From an uncultured Bacteroidales bacterium (lineage in GTDB: Bacteria; Bacteroidota; Bacteroidia; Bacteroidales; UBA932), in NCBI GenBank assembly GCA_934725285.1, contig CAKVBK010000019.1, forward strand, positions 1 through 24,216: a DNA stretch of 24,216 nt, read 5' to 3'. Below the pieces are notes generated by a model. That model did no database searches. It was not told the origin of the DNA and worked only from the letters and a program-made list of their open reading frames with translations. The translations under genes and the position numbers were made by a program. Each line of letters begins with the position of its first letter. Position 1 is the first letter of the stretch. This document shows positions 1 through 8,303 of this stretch, in pieces.

Positions 1-653
1 GGCTTTTCTTTAGCCCTGACCTTGTCCACGTCCTCCTGAACCAGAGGCACAAGGCTCTCGAATGTCATTCCGCTCCAGAGTTTCTCCGACAGCCAGTTCT
101 TCATGTTGGCGTTGGTGAATCCCAGCACGGCGACCTTCAGTCCGCCTTTCTTGTAAATCTTGTACAAAGGGAAATACGGCTTTCCGTTGTCGGTGCGGAT
201 GGCGTTGCCTGCCAGAAACGGAATTCCGTAGGACTCAAGATCTCGTGCGATGCGGTCATAGACCTTATGGCCAGTCTCGATGTCGTGGTTGCCGACGGTG
301 ATGGCATCGTAGCCCATGTAGGCCGCCAGACGAGGATAGACGTGAGGCGAAAGAGTATCGACATAGTTGAAGTAGTACGTGGCGTTGTCTCCCTGAAGGC
401 AGTCCCCGGCGTCAACCAGCAAGACATTATCCGCTCCGGCCACCGACCGGACGCTGTCCACGATGGTCTTGACGGCAAAGAGCGACTTCTTCACTCCTCC
501 ACCGACGTAGGTGGAATCGAAATAGCATCCATGCACGTCGTTGGTAGTCAGAATCTGGAGGACATAGTCCCCGTCCTTGGGTCCCGAGCCGCAGCCGGCC
601 AGCAAAAATCCGGCGGAAGCGACGGCGATGATAGACTTGAATATTCCTTTCAT
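1..653 (-). CDS. 5'-nucleotidase/2',3'-cyclic phosphodiesterase-like metallophosphoesterase lipoprotein, partial (3' end outside window)
   Basis: The first 217 residues of a secreted calcineurin-like phosphoesterase of the UshA/5'-nucleotidase family, which removes phosphate from nucleotides or related esters outside the cytoplasm. Residues 1-21 form a lipoprotein signal peptide ending in the lipobox LLAGC (Cys21), so the protein is probably membrane anchored. The metallophosphoesterase blocks are in order: TNDVHG (Asp39, His41), VDAGDCLQG (Asp84) and VGNHD (Asn122, His123, Asp124), giving the usual two-metal site. The later metal-binding histidines and the C-terminal substrate domain lie beyond the left edge. 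The ATG sits 3 nt after the stop of the upstream barrel gene, so the two are very likely co-transcribed and perhaps translationally coupled. The substrate cannot be told from the fragment. Confidence 0.9.
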   Translation of the reverse strand, partial: MKGIFKSIIAVASAGFLLAGCGSGPKDGDYVLQILTTNDVHGCYFDSTYVGGGVKKSLFAVKTIVDSVRSVAGADNVLLVDAGDCLQGDNATYYFNYVDTLSPHVYPRLAAYMGYDAITVGNHDIETGHKVYDRIARDLESYGIPFLAGNAIRTDNGKPYFPLYKIYKKGGLKVAVLGFTNANMKNWLSEKLWSGMTFESLVPLVQEDVDKVRAKEK

Positions 654-656
654 ACC

Positions 657-1910
657 TTATAAATATATTTCAAAATTCCTTTGTCTGCGTGAGCCGCCCG
701 AAGCCTTGGCCGCCTTCTTGGAGTTCATAGCGCGCCCAAGGTCAAAAATGACGCTCAGCTTTTGCTGGCTGCCATGAAATCCGTCACCGGTGAAATGGAA
801 CACGGCGGAAAGCCTCAGACGCATGAAATCAGCGATGTATGGCTGCCAGTAAATCTCCGCCCGGTCATAAAATCCGGAATGCCTCCAACTCCCGCCTTGG
901 TCACTGATCCGGTAGAACGGACTTCCGGCGTACAGATCCGGCCCAAGCATATTTCCGCCAGCGTCTATAGTGAAGTAGTACGGCATCTGCCCTGTACCAT
1001 AGTAGGAGTCATTCAGGACACCCAGTTTCTTGTACCCGAGGTTCAGCGTCAGCAACCCGCCGAACGCCGGCTCAAGCCCCGTCTCGTTGATCCTGTCCTG
1101 ATGTATTCCTTGAATATAGCTGAGTTTGGCGTTCCAACGAAGGTCTCTCCTCCCTGCGGTCAGCGACACGAAAGGCGAGACAAGGACATTGTCCACCACG
1201 CCCTTGTATTCAAGAGTGTTGGCGAAGTGGTACATGGTCGCGGTCCATCCGGCGCGCAGGAAATCTCCCGCAAGGACGTAATTGCCGTAAGTGAATATCT
1301 GGAATCGCTCCCTGCGCCCGTGTCCGATCATCCCCATCCAGTCCAGACCGGCCTCGCAATAGCCTTTACGGGTCTCATACTTCAGAAGCAAGCCTTCTAT
1401 GTTATTGTCATAGAATTGGTTCACATCGGAGATAAACAGAGACGGGACCAGATCGGTCTTAACAGGATCCTCCGACCAGTCGGGATGGCCGGAACCGAAA
1501 ACGGAATTCCGACGCGGGAATATTCCCGCCACAAGATTGAACCTCTCACTTCCGCGCCGGCTTTCAAGGCCGTACCAGAACGTCATCTCACGGAATAGCC
1601 CTATGTTCTGAAGATCCTTGTCGCTCTCGGACACCGGAGCCTCGCCCATATTCTTCATCACGTCTATTCCGAGCGTCAACCGATGGGAAAAACGTCCGCC
1701 TTCCACCTTGACGCCGACCGACGGAGTCAGCCTCGCGGCGTGGACTGTGCCGGATGTCTCGAACTTGTTGTCAGAGCCGTCATATTCCCGGTTGTCAAAA
1801 TAGTACTGGAAATCAGCTCCGTAGGTAAAGGAGACCTTTTGTTGGGCACGGGCGGCCAAAGCCGATGCCAGAAGCAGTGTCATTACAATTATGTTCTTTC
1901 TCATATTCAT
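657..1910 (-). CDS. Predicted outer-membrane beta-barrel protein of unknown function
   Basis: A 417-residue protein with a Sec signal peptide (hydrophobic ITVMTLLLAS-like core, cleavage near ALAARAQ, about residue 22) followed by alternating polar/aromatic stretches rich in Tyr, Trp, Phe and Gly, typical of an outer-membrane beta-barrel. I recognise no named family; it resembles the many Bacteroidota barrel proteins annotated as hypothetical or porin-like. The end is basic (RRQRNFEIYL) rather than the classic terminal Phe. Two Met codons lie at the start (MNMRKN); the second, at 1904, leaves a more standard signal peptide. It is the first gene of an operon with the phosphoesterase, which suggests, without proving, a role in passing or handling phosphorylated compounds at the outer membrane. 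Confidence 0.7.
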   Translation of the reverse strand: MNMRKNIIVMTLLLASALAARAQQKVSFTYGADFQYYFDNREYDGSDNKFETSGTVHAARLTPSVGVKVEGGRFSHRLTLGIDVMKNMGEAPVSESDKDLQNIGLFREMTFWYGLESRRGSERFNLVAGIFPRRNSVFGSGHPDWSEDPVKTDLVPSLFISDVNQFYDNNIEGLLLKYETRKGYCEAGLDWMGMIGHGRRERFQIFTYGNYVLAGDFLRAGWTATMYHFANTLEYKGVVDNVLVSPFVSLTAGRRDLRWNAKLSYIQGIHQDRINETGLEPAFGGLLTLNLGYKKLGVLNDSYYGTGQMPYYFTIDAGGNMLGPDLYAGSPFYRISDQGGSWRHSGFYDRAEIYWQPYIADFMRLRLSAVFHFTGDGFHGSQQKLSVIFDLGRAMNSKKAAKASGGSRRQRNFEIYL

Positions 1911-1950
1911 TGGCCACGTAAGGAAAAATTCCGCCTTCGAGGCATTAATG

Positions 1951-1958
1951 CAAAATTA
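1951..1958 (-). promoter_or_regulatory. Putative -7 element for the barrel/phosphoesterase operon
   Basis: On the minus strand this reads TAATTTTG, a perfect match to the Bacteroidota -7 consensus TAnnTTTG. It would put the transcript start about 35-40 nt before the ATG at 1910. No clear TTTG -33 box is seen at the right distance, so the assignment rests on the -7 element and its position in the divergent intergenic gap. Confidence 0.45.
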
Positions 1959-1970
1959 CTGAATATTTTG

Positions 1971-1978
1971 TAATTTCG
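1971..1978 (+). promoter_or_regulatory. Putative -7 element for the GSCFA gene
   Basis: TAATTTCG matches TAnnTTTG at all but one position and lies only 7 nt before the ATG at 1986. If used, transcription would start at or within a few bases of the start codon, giving a leaderless or near-leaderless mRNA. No good -33 box is visible. Confidence 0.3.
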
Positions 1979-1985
1979 CACCCGT

Positions 1986-2858
1986 ATGGAAGGACTCAAA
2001 CTACAGACTCCGGTGGAAGCCGGCCGAAGCAAAGTCAGCATCTCGCTGAAAGACAAGATATTCGTGCTCGGAAGCTGCTTCGCCGACAACATCGGCAGGA
2101 AAATGGTGGATCTGGGGTTCGATGTCTGCGTCAACCCGTTCGGGACCATCTACAACCCCGTCTCGGTCTGCAATTCCATCGCGCGTCTGTCCTCAGGTGT
2201 CCCGTTCACCGAGAGCGAGTGCGTCCAGATGGGCGCCGGAGCCGGCCTTGTCTGCTCTTTCAGCCACCACACCTCCTTCGCCCGCCGCACAGAAGGCGAG
2301 TTCCTGAATGTCGCCAACACGGCTCTGGAGGAAGCCTCGCGCCGCTGGAAAGCCGCCTCCAAAGTCATCATAACCCTCGGCACAGCGTGGATCTATGAAT
2401 ATGCCCGCTCGGGTGAGGTCGTCTCGAACTGTCTAAAAATCGATGCGAAAGAGTTCTCCCGCCGCAGACTTTCCGTCCGTGAGTCTTCGACGCTGCTTAT
2501 GAATATGATCGCCCGGCATCCGGACAAGGAGTTCATCTTCACGGTCTCCCCTATCCGCCATCTCAAAGACGGAGCGCACGGCAACCAGCTGAGCAAGAGC
2601 ACGCTCCTGCTTGCTTTGGACGAGGTTTTGGCAAAGTTTCCGGACCGCTGTGACTATTTTCCGGCCTATGAGATCGTGCTCGACGAGCTTCGGGACTACC
2701 GCTTCTATTCCCCCGACATGGTTCATCCTTCGGAGCAGGCCGTGGACTACCTCTGGAACAGGTTCGTGGGGTTCGCCGTTCCTTCGGCCGAGATCACGGA
2801 ACTTGATGCAAGGCGCAAGGATTTTCTGCGCTCGCAGCATCGCCCTATTCATAAATAA
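1986..2858 (+). CDS. GSCFA domain-containing protein (SGNH-like)
   Basis: A 290-residue protein carrying the family-defining GSCFA motif at residues 29-33, inside the stretch VLGSCFADNIG, plus a late Asp-x-x-His pair (SPDMVHPS, Asp244 and His247). These fit the nucleophile-side block and the Asp/His block of an SGNH-hydrolase-like fold. GSCFA proteins are common in Bacteroidota and Alphaproteobacteria; their substrate is not established. No signal peptide or membrane segment is visible, so it is probably cytoplasmic. The gene stands alone, divergent from the barrel operon and followed by the SusC promoter region. The ATG at 1986 is the first Met in frame and agrees with the usual short lead before GSCFA. 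Confidence 0.92.
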   Translation: MEGLKLQTPVEAGRSKVSISLKDKIFVLGSCFADNIGRKMVDLGFDVCVNPFGTIYNPVSVCNSIARLSSGVPFTESECVQMGAGAGLVCSFSHHTSFARRTEGEFLNVANTALEEASRRWKAASKVIITLGTAWIYEYARSGEVVSNCLKIDAKEFSRRRLSVRESSTLLMNMIARHPDKEFIFTVSPIRHLKDGAHGNQLSKSTLLLALDEVLAKFPDRCDYFPAYEIVLDELRDYRFYSPDMVHPSEQAVDYLWNRFVGFAVPSAEITELDARRKDFLRSQHRPIHK

Positions 2859-2915
2859 ATTAATGCGTTAATCGTTTTTATGTTTGCATATTCAAGCAAA
2901 TAGGCGACAAATTTC

Positions 2916-2946
2916 TTTGATTTTTCAACCTAAAACGTTAAATTTG
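2916..2946 (+). promoter_or_regulatory. Bacteroidota-type promoter for SusC/SusD pair 1
   Basis: TTTG at 2916-2919, a 19-nt spacer, then TAAATTTG at 2939-2946: an essentially perfect match to the -33/-7 pattern used by the primary sigma factor of Bacteroidota. The expected start near 2950 leaves an untranslated leader of about 90 nt before the SusC ATG at 3044. Confidence 0.75.
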
Positions 2947-3043
2947 CGTCACTTGATTCTAAGCGCACCAAACTACGCCGTCAAGATTACCACCAAAGGG
3001 GAGAAATTTAACAAACCAACAGTTAATACAAAACCATTAGTAA

Positions 3044-6000
3044 ATGAAAAAGAATCGCACTTACAGAGTAAACGCCTTTCTCATGATGCTGTTGGCGGGA
3101 TCGCTGTCATTCAGCGTTGCCGCTGCCGCCTCTGAGTCCGGCCTACTGCCCGCGGCGGCCGCTCAGCAGCAGCCCGTCAAGGGAACGATCGTCGATGTCA
3201 ACGGCAACCCGATTCCGGGTGCAAGCGTGATGATCCCTGGCACAACGACAGGAACCGTCACCCTGGTTGACGGAACATTCTCACTCAACATCGCCGAAGG
3301 CACCACCGTCGAAGTCGGCTGCCTCGGCTACACTACCGTAAAGATCAACGCCAAGAACGGCATGAAGGTCGTCCTCAAGGAGGACAGCGAATATCTTGAC
3401 GAGGTTGTCGTTGTCGGTTTCGGAACGCAGAAGAAAGTCAATATGACCGGAGCTGTGGCAGCGGTTGACGTTGACAAGACATTCGGAAGCAAACCTATCA
3501 CGGATGTGTCCAAGGGTCTCCAAGGCGTTGTCCCTGGCCTCAACATCACGTACACGTCAAATGATATGGGCACGACTCCTACTATGAAGATTCGTGGAAC
3601 CGGCTCCATCAATGGCGACAACACCCCGCTGATTCTCCTCGATGGTGTGGAAGTGCCAGACCTGTCCTTCGTCAACCCTGACAACATCAAGAGCATATCC
3701 GTTCTCAAGGATGCCGCCTCAGCCTCCATCTACGGATCACGAGCCGCCTGGGGTGTCGTCCTCATCACTTCCAAGGATGGTTCAGCGGTAAAAGACAAGG
3801 TCTCCATCACATATTCCAACAATTTCTCCTGGAACCAGCCAATCGGTCTGCCTAAGTACATCACAGACAAGGAAGGCATCCTCGCTCAGCTTGAGGAAGG
3901 CATCCTCGCTCAAAAGAACACCGACGGAAAGGACATCGAGGCGTTCGGTATGTACTACAACAAAATGGCTCCGGGAATCACCAAATGGTTTGACAATTAC
4001 AGCGGCAACCTCGACAATCCTGTGTACACATACGGAGAGGATTGGGAGATCATCGGCGGCACACCATACTATTACAGGGTTTCCGACCCTAACAAGGAGA
4101 TGTTCAAAACATCATTCTCGCAGACTCATAATCTGAGCATAAACGGCAACACCGGAAAGACCAACTACAATATAGGCCTCGGCTACACCAAAAATGAGGG
4201 CAACCTCAAAGCCGCGAAGAAGAATGACATCGAGCGTTACAACGTCAACATTTCCACAAACAGCCAGATCAAGGATTGGCTCAACATCGGAACCAAGCTT
4301 ATGTACGTGGAAAAGGAATTCGAGTACCCTAACGGCTACGAGACCAGCAACGGCACTTCTAATATGCTTTATTATGTTATGCGTTTCCCTACATTCTTCC
4401 CGTTCGGCATCTCAGACGGCAGCAAGCTGCCTGACGGCACTTACGCAAGTGCGAAGGCCGCGACCGGAGAAGGCTTGTATTTCCGTCACGGAAACGGATA
4501 TCTGGCCAACAGGGATGTATGCTCGTCCAACGATCAGTATCTTTCCCTTGGCGGAAACATCAGAATCAACATCGCCCCGGGTCTGTCTTTCTACGGAGAC
4601 TACACACGCGGCCGCTACAACTATGAGAACAGGAGCATTCAGACTCCATTCTCTGTCGCCAACTGGTCATTCCCGTCAAAGTACACATTCCCGACCGATA
4701 ATATGAGCCGTGCGTTCGTCAGCAAAGTGATGAACACCTACAACGCCTACTTCGACTACATATTCAGCATCCGTGAATCCCACAACTTCGCCTTGAAGCT
4801 CGGTGCGAACGCTGAGGATTTCAAGTATGACAATCAGTCAATCTCTGTCAATGGTGTGATGTACCCTGACCTTCCTACCCTGAACCTTACCGAAAAGAAC
4901 AAGGAAGCGACAGTCAATGAAGCTCTCAGGCACAGGGCCACCGCCGGTTTCTTCGGAAGGATCAACTACAATTACAAAGAGAAATATCTTCTTGAACTGA
5001 ATGGACGTTACGACGGATCATCATCATTCCGTCCAGGGAAACAGTGGGCGTTCTTCTCTTCTGCTTCGGCCGGTTACAGAATCTCAGAGGAGAATTTCTG
5101 GCAGAACATCAAGCCTTATGTCCCTTCCCTGAAACTCAGAGGATCTTACGGCTCTGTCGGAAACCAGGCTCTTACCTCCTTCTATCCGTACATCCCTCTT
5201 ATGGCTTCCGAGACTGTCAACTGGATCGGCACCGACCTCAACAAGAAGACCTCGGCTGAGACTCCTGACGCCATCAATGCGGATATGACGTGGGAAAAGA
5301 TCCGCACATTGGATTTTGGATTTGACGCCGGATTCCTCAACAATGATCTGAACGTCACATTCGACTGGTATGTCAGAAGGAACATTGGTATGCTTGTCGC
5401 CGGAAACGAAATCATACGCTACGCTGGTATCGCCACCGCTCCTCTTGAGAACGGTGGTAACCTCAGGACAACGGGATGGGAGCTTCAGATTGACTACAAC
5501 CACGCTTTCAGCAAGGACTTCGCCGTCTACGGGACATTCACAATGGCTGATTCCCGTTCCGAAATCACAAAGTGGAACAACACGACCGGAGCTCTCCAGA
5601 GTTGGTATGAAGGCAAGCAACTTGGCGAAATCTGGGGATTCGAGACCGACAGGTACTTCAACACTTCCGATCTGAACTCAGACGGCACCCTTAAGGAAGG
5701 AATTCCTGACCAGTCGTATCTGCAGAACGGCTCGTTCCGTTTCGGCGCCGGCGACATCAAATACAAGGATCTGGACGGCAGTGGCAAGATAGACAGCGGC
5801 AAGGGAACAATTGACGATCACGGAGACCTCAAGCGTATCGGAAACGCCCTCCCAAGATATGAGTACTCACTCCGCCTTGGCGCGATGTTCAAAGGCTTCG
5901 ATTTCGAGATCCTCTTCCAGGGTGTAGGCAAACGTGATATGTGGACAAACTCCTCTCTCTTCATTCCTCACGCTGCAAGCGCCCAGATGAACATCTTCGA

Positions 6001-6412
6001 AAATCAGCTTGACTACTGGACAGAGGACAATCAGGACGCCAGATTCCCACGTCCTTACATCAACGCATCCCTCGGCTCACTTTCAGGACTTCCAGGAAAC
6101 TCCGGCATCAACAACTATGCGCCTCAGACCAAGTACCTCAACAATCTGGCCTACCTGAGAGTCAAGAACCTGACCTTCGGATACACGATTCCTCAGAACA
6201 TAACCAGAAAACTTTATGTAGAGAAACTCCGTGTTTACTTCAGCGCGCAGAACCTGCTTACATTCGACCACATTGACGGAATAATGGATCCAGAGGCTAC
6301 CGGCGGAACCACAGCTGTCAGCAAGTACAACAACGGTATCGACCTTAACTACGCTGGTCGCACAATGCCGTTCAACCGTCAGTGGAGCTGCGGTGTTCAA
6401 ATAACATTCTAA
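3044..6412 (+). CDS. SusC/RagA-type TonB-dependent outer-membrane transporter (pair 1)
   Basis: A 1122-residue outer-membrane importer that, with its SusD lid, binds and takes up oligosaccharides, peptides or other large nutrients using TonB energy. In order: signal peptide (about residues 1-40, with an Ala-rich cleavage zone), a carboxypeptidase-regulatory-like Ig-fold domain (about 44-115, starting VKGTIVDVNGNPIPGAS), the SusC hallmark DEVVVVGFGTQKK (about 119-131), a plug domain (about 135-250, with KIRGTGSI and YGSRAAWGVVLITS), and a long beta-barrel ending in a terminal Phe (GVQITF). No N-terminal STN signalling domain is present, so direct sigma/anti-sigma signalling is not expected. 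It is the first gene of an operon, with SusD starting 1 nt after its stop. The first residues nearly match those of the SusC at 11091-14312. The substrate cannot be inferred. Confidence 0.97.
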   Translation: MKKNRTYRVNAFLMMLLAGSLSFSVAAAASESGLLPAAAAQQQPVKGTIVDVNGNPIPGASVMIPGTTTGTVTLVDGTFSLNIAEGTTVEVGCLGYTTVKINAKNGMKVVLKEDSEYLDEVVVVGFGTQKKVNMTGAVAAVDVDKTFGSKPITDVSKGLQGVVPGLNITYTSNDMGTTPTMKIRGTGSINGDNTPLILLDGVEVPDLSFVNPDNIKSISVLKDAASASIYGSRAAWGVVLITSKDGSAVKDKVSITYSNNFSWNQPIGLPKYITDKEGILAQLEEGILAQKNTDGKDIEAFGMYYNKMAPGITKWFDNYSGNLDNPVYTYGEDWEIIGGTPYYYRVSDPNKEMFKTSFSQTHNLSINGNTGKTNYNIGLGYTKNEGNLKAAKKNDIERYNVNISTNSQIKDWLNIGTKLMYVEKEFEYPNGYETSNGTSNMLYYVMRFPTFFPFGISDGSKLPDGTYASAKAATGEGLYFRHGNGYLANRDVCSSNDQYLSLGGNIRINIAPGLSFYGDYTRGRYNYENRSIQTPFSVANWSFPSKYTFPTDNMSRAFVSKVMNTYNAYFDYIFSIRESHNFALKLGANAEDFKYDNQSISVNGVMYPDLPTLNLTEKNKEATVNEALRHRATAGFFGRINYNYKEKYLLELNGRYDGSSSFRPGKQWAFFSSASAGYRISEENFWQNIKPYVPSLKLRGSYGSVGNQALTSFYPYIPLMASETVNWIGTDLNKKTSAETPDAINADMTWEKIRTLDFGFDAGFLNNDLNVTFDWYVRRNIGMLVAGNEIIRYAGIATAPLENGGNLRTTGWELQIDYNHAFSKDFAVYGTFTMADSRSEITKWNNTTGALQSWYEGKQLGEIWGFETDRYFNTSDLNSDGTLKEGIPDQSYLQNGSFRFGAGDIKYKDLDGSGKIDSGKGTIDDHGDLKRIGNALPRYEYSLRLGAMFKGFDFEILFQGVGKRDMWTNSSLFIPHAASAQMNIFENQLDYWTEDNQDARFPRPYINASLGSLSGLPGNSGINNYAPQTKYLNNLAYLRVKNLTFGYTIPQNITRKLYVEKLRVYFSAQNLLTFDHIDGIMDPEATGGTTAVSKYNNGIDLNYAGRTMPFNRQWSCGVQITF
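3871..3912 (+). repeat. 24-nt-period imperfect tandem duplication inside SusC 1
   Basis: An identical 18-nt stretch (GGAAGGCATCCTCGCTCA) occurs at 3871-3888 and again at 3895-3912, exactly 24 nt apart, giving the in-frame residue repeat EGILAQLE / EGILAQKN. The reading frame is kept, so this looks like a small in-frame duplication just after the plug domain. Confidence 0.8.
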
Positions 6413-6413
6413 T

Positions 6414-8228
6414 ATGAAAATGATTGATTATATGAAAAAGACATTATACTCGTTCGCACTGATCGCCATTGCTGCGATAGGATTGAGCGGTTGCTCAGAC
6501 TACCTGAACAAAATGCCGCTTGACAGCAACTCAGATGCGACAAACTGGACTTCGGAAGCGTCCATCAAGACTTTCTCTTGGAAGTTCTACAGTTATATGA
6601 GCTCAATGAGCTACGGCAGTGGTTGGACAAAGGGACAATACCACTCTGAAGGACTTACCGATGATTATGCAAGCGCCACATTCACTGAATTCACAAAGAA
6701 TATTCCGAACTCCTCTAGTTCCTGGAACACTCCTTACGATCGAATCCGTGAGGCCAATATTCTTCTTAACCGAATCGATCAGGTTCCAGGGCTGACAGAG
6801 ACTGTCAGCAATCATTGGAAAGGAGTGGCAAGGTTCTTCCGCGCCCTGTATCATTTCGAGCTTGTAAAGACATACGGAGACGTTGTGTGGGTGGACAGCG
6901 AGGTTGACTTCACAAAAGAGGAGAACAGAATGCGCGCCCGTGACTCCAGAACATCGGTGATGGACAACGTTGTAGCCGACCTTGAGTTTGCAATGGACAA
7001 CTGCTACGATCCTTCCAAGGCAGACGACAATACTGTGAACAATATGGTTGCCGCCGCGTTGTTGTCAAGAGTCGCTCTCTATGAAGCCGCTTGGGAGAAA
7101 TACCATAAAGTTTCCGGCGGACATCCAGACCAGTTCTACGCAAAGGCTAAATCCGCCGCCGCCAAGGTCATTGACAGTGGAAAATATGAAGTCACCGACA
7201 ACTACAAAGGTATGTACACTTCACTTTCACTTACCGGCAGCAAAGAGGTTCTTCTTTACAAGATCTACACAATAGCCAACATCAACGGAGGCAAGGTTAC
7301 CCTTGGACACTCTCAATATGGCTACCTCGTAGCCTCAACCCCTACCTGGGGATTGACCAAGAGCGCTGTCGAGAATTATGCTATGTCAAATGGCCTTCCT
7401 GTACATATGGTGCCGTCTTATAATGACAAGACGATGGAAGGCGTGTTCGGCAACAGGGACAAGCGTCTGACCGAAACTGTCTGCAAGGATGTTCTTCCTG
7501 TCATCGGTATGACATATTCAGAAGGCATTAACTCAACAACCGGCTACTGGACTTGGAAATTTGTTGACTGGTCAAAGAAATCCGAATATGAAGGTAAAGG
7601 AACTTGGAATGGTCCTTCGAATGACACTGACGGTCCTATCTTCCAATACTCCGAGGTCCTTGAGAACTATGCCGAGGCTTGCGCCGAACTGGGCCAGATA
7701 ACCCAGGCCGACCTTGACAAGTCCGTCAACCTCCTTAGAACAAAGCACGGTGGAATTCCTGCCCTGACCTTGGTCGGGACAACCGGATGCTCTGTCAATG
7801 GAACAGCGATCACGAAAGACCCGAAGGACGCTTCCGAGAATGTCCTTCTTCAGGAACTCCGTCGTGACCGTCGCAGCGAGCTTATGGCAGACGGATTCCG
7901 AAACGCAGACCTTATGCGTTGGGCTCTTGGAAAGAATCTCGACACAAAACTCAATCCAGATGGTTATGTCGGCGCATCCAAAGAAGTCCTGGAGGCCTAC
8001 AGCAAGACCGTCAAACTGCCTGTTGTAGATAATAAGCAGACAACTTGGGATGATGTCGAGAAATCAAACTTCTTCGTGAACGGCTACAAGTCACCTTATA
8101 ACACAGCTGCCTCCACAGGCACCGGAGCCAAGGTTGACAGAGTCTGGGACGACAAGTACTATCTTGAGCCAATCCCAGCCGGTCAGAGACTTCTTGACGA
8201 GAACCTCTCGCAGAATCCTGGCTGGTAA
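6414..8228 (+). CDS. SusD/RagB family nutrient-binding lipoprotein (pair 1)
   Basis: A surface lipoprotein of the SusD/RagB family, which forms the hinged lid over its SusC partner. The full open frame is 604 residues. The lipobox is GLSGC, with the lipidated Cys at residue 27 of the longest frame. Three Met codons occur at the start (6414, 6420, 6432); the one at 6432 (MKKTLYSFALIA) gives the most typical 20-residue lipoprotein signal, so the true start may be there. Further on are the SusD features of a helical TPR-like body (for example ARFFRALYHFELVKTYGDV), ELRRDRRSELMADGFRNADLMRW and the C-terminal YLEPIPAGQ...NPGW ending. The 1-nt gap to SusC indicates one mRNA. The strong hairpin just downstream ends the operon. 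Ligand unknown. Confidence 0.96.
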   Translation: MKMIDYMKKTLYSFALIAIAAIGLSGCSDYLNKMPLDSNSDATNWTSEASIKTFSWKFYSYMSSMSYGSGWTKGQYHSEGLTDDYASATFTEFTKNIPNSSSSWNTPYDRIREANILLNRIDQVPGLTETVSNHWKGVARFFRALYHFELVKTYGDVVWVDSEVDFTKEENRMRARDSRTSVMDNVVADLEFAMDNCYDPSKADDNTVNNMVAAALLSRVALYEAAWEKYHKVSGGHPDQFYAKAKSAAAKVIDSGKYEVTDNYKGMYTSLSLTGSKEVLLYKIYTIANINGGKVTLGHSQYGYLVASTPTWGLTKSAVENYAMSNGLPVHMVPSYNDKTMEGVFGNRDKRLTETVCKDVLPVIGMTYSEGINSTTGYWTWKFVDWSKKSEYEGKGTWNGPSNDTDGPIFQYSEVLENYAEACAELGQITQADLDKSVNLLRTKHGGIPALTLVGTTGCSVNGTAITKDPKDASENVLLQELRRDRRSELMADGFRNADLMRWALGKNLDTKLNPDGYVGASKEVLEAYSKTVKLPVVDNKQTTWDDVEKSNFFVNGYKSPYNTAASTGTGAKVDRVWDDKYYLEPIPAGQRLLDENLSQNPGW

Positions 8229-8251
8229 CAGACGCCTAAATCTATTATAGC

Positions 8252-8285
8252 AAGCGTGGCCGAGGATAGCTCGGCCACGCTTTAT
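8252..8285 (+). terminator. Rho-independent terminator after SusD 1
   Basis: A perfect 13-bp stem, AAGCGTGGCCGAG / CTCGGCCACGCTT, with a 5-nt GATAG loop, followed by TTATT. It starts 23 nt after the SusD stop codon, as expected for the end of the plus-strand operon. Confidence 0.85.
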
Positions 8286-8303
8286 TCTTATGAATCACCA
8301 GTC

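Noticed and set aside
762..1598. A 278-codon plus-strand open frame opposite the beta-barrel gene
   Set aside because: The minus-strand frame has a signal peptide, barrel-like pattern and operon context; the plus-strand translation shows no recognisable features.
2859..2872. Weak inverted repeat ATTAA-TGCG-TTAAT followed by T residues after the GSCFA gene, as a terminator
   Set aside because: The stem is only 5 A/T pairs, too weak to support a terminator call.
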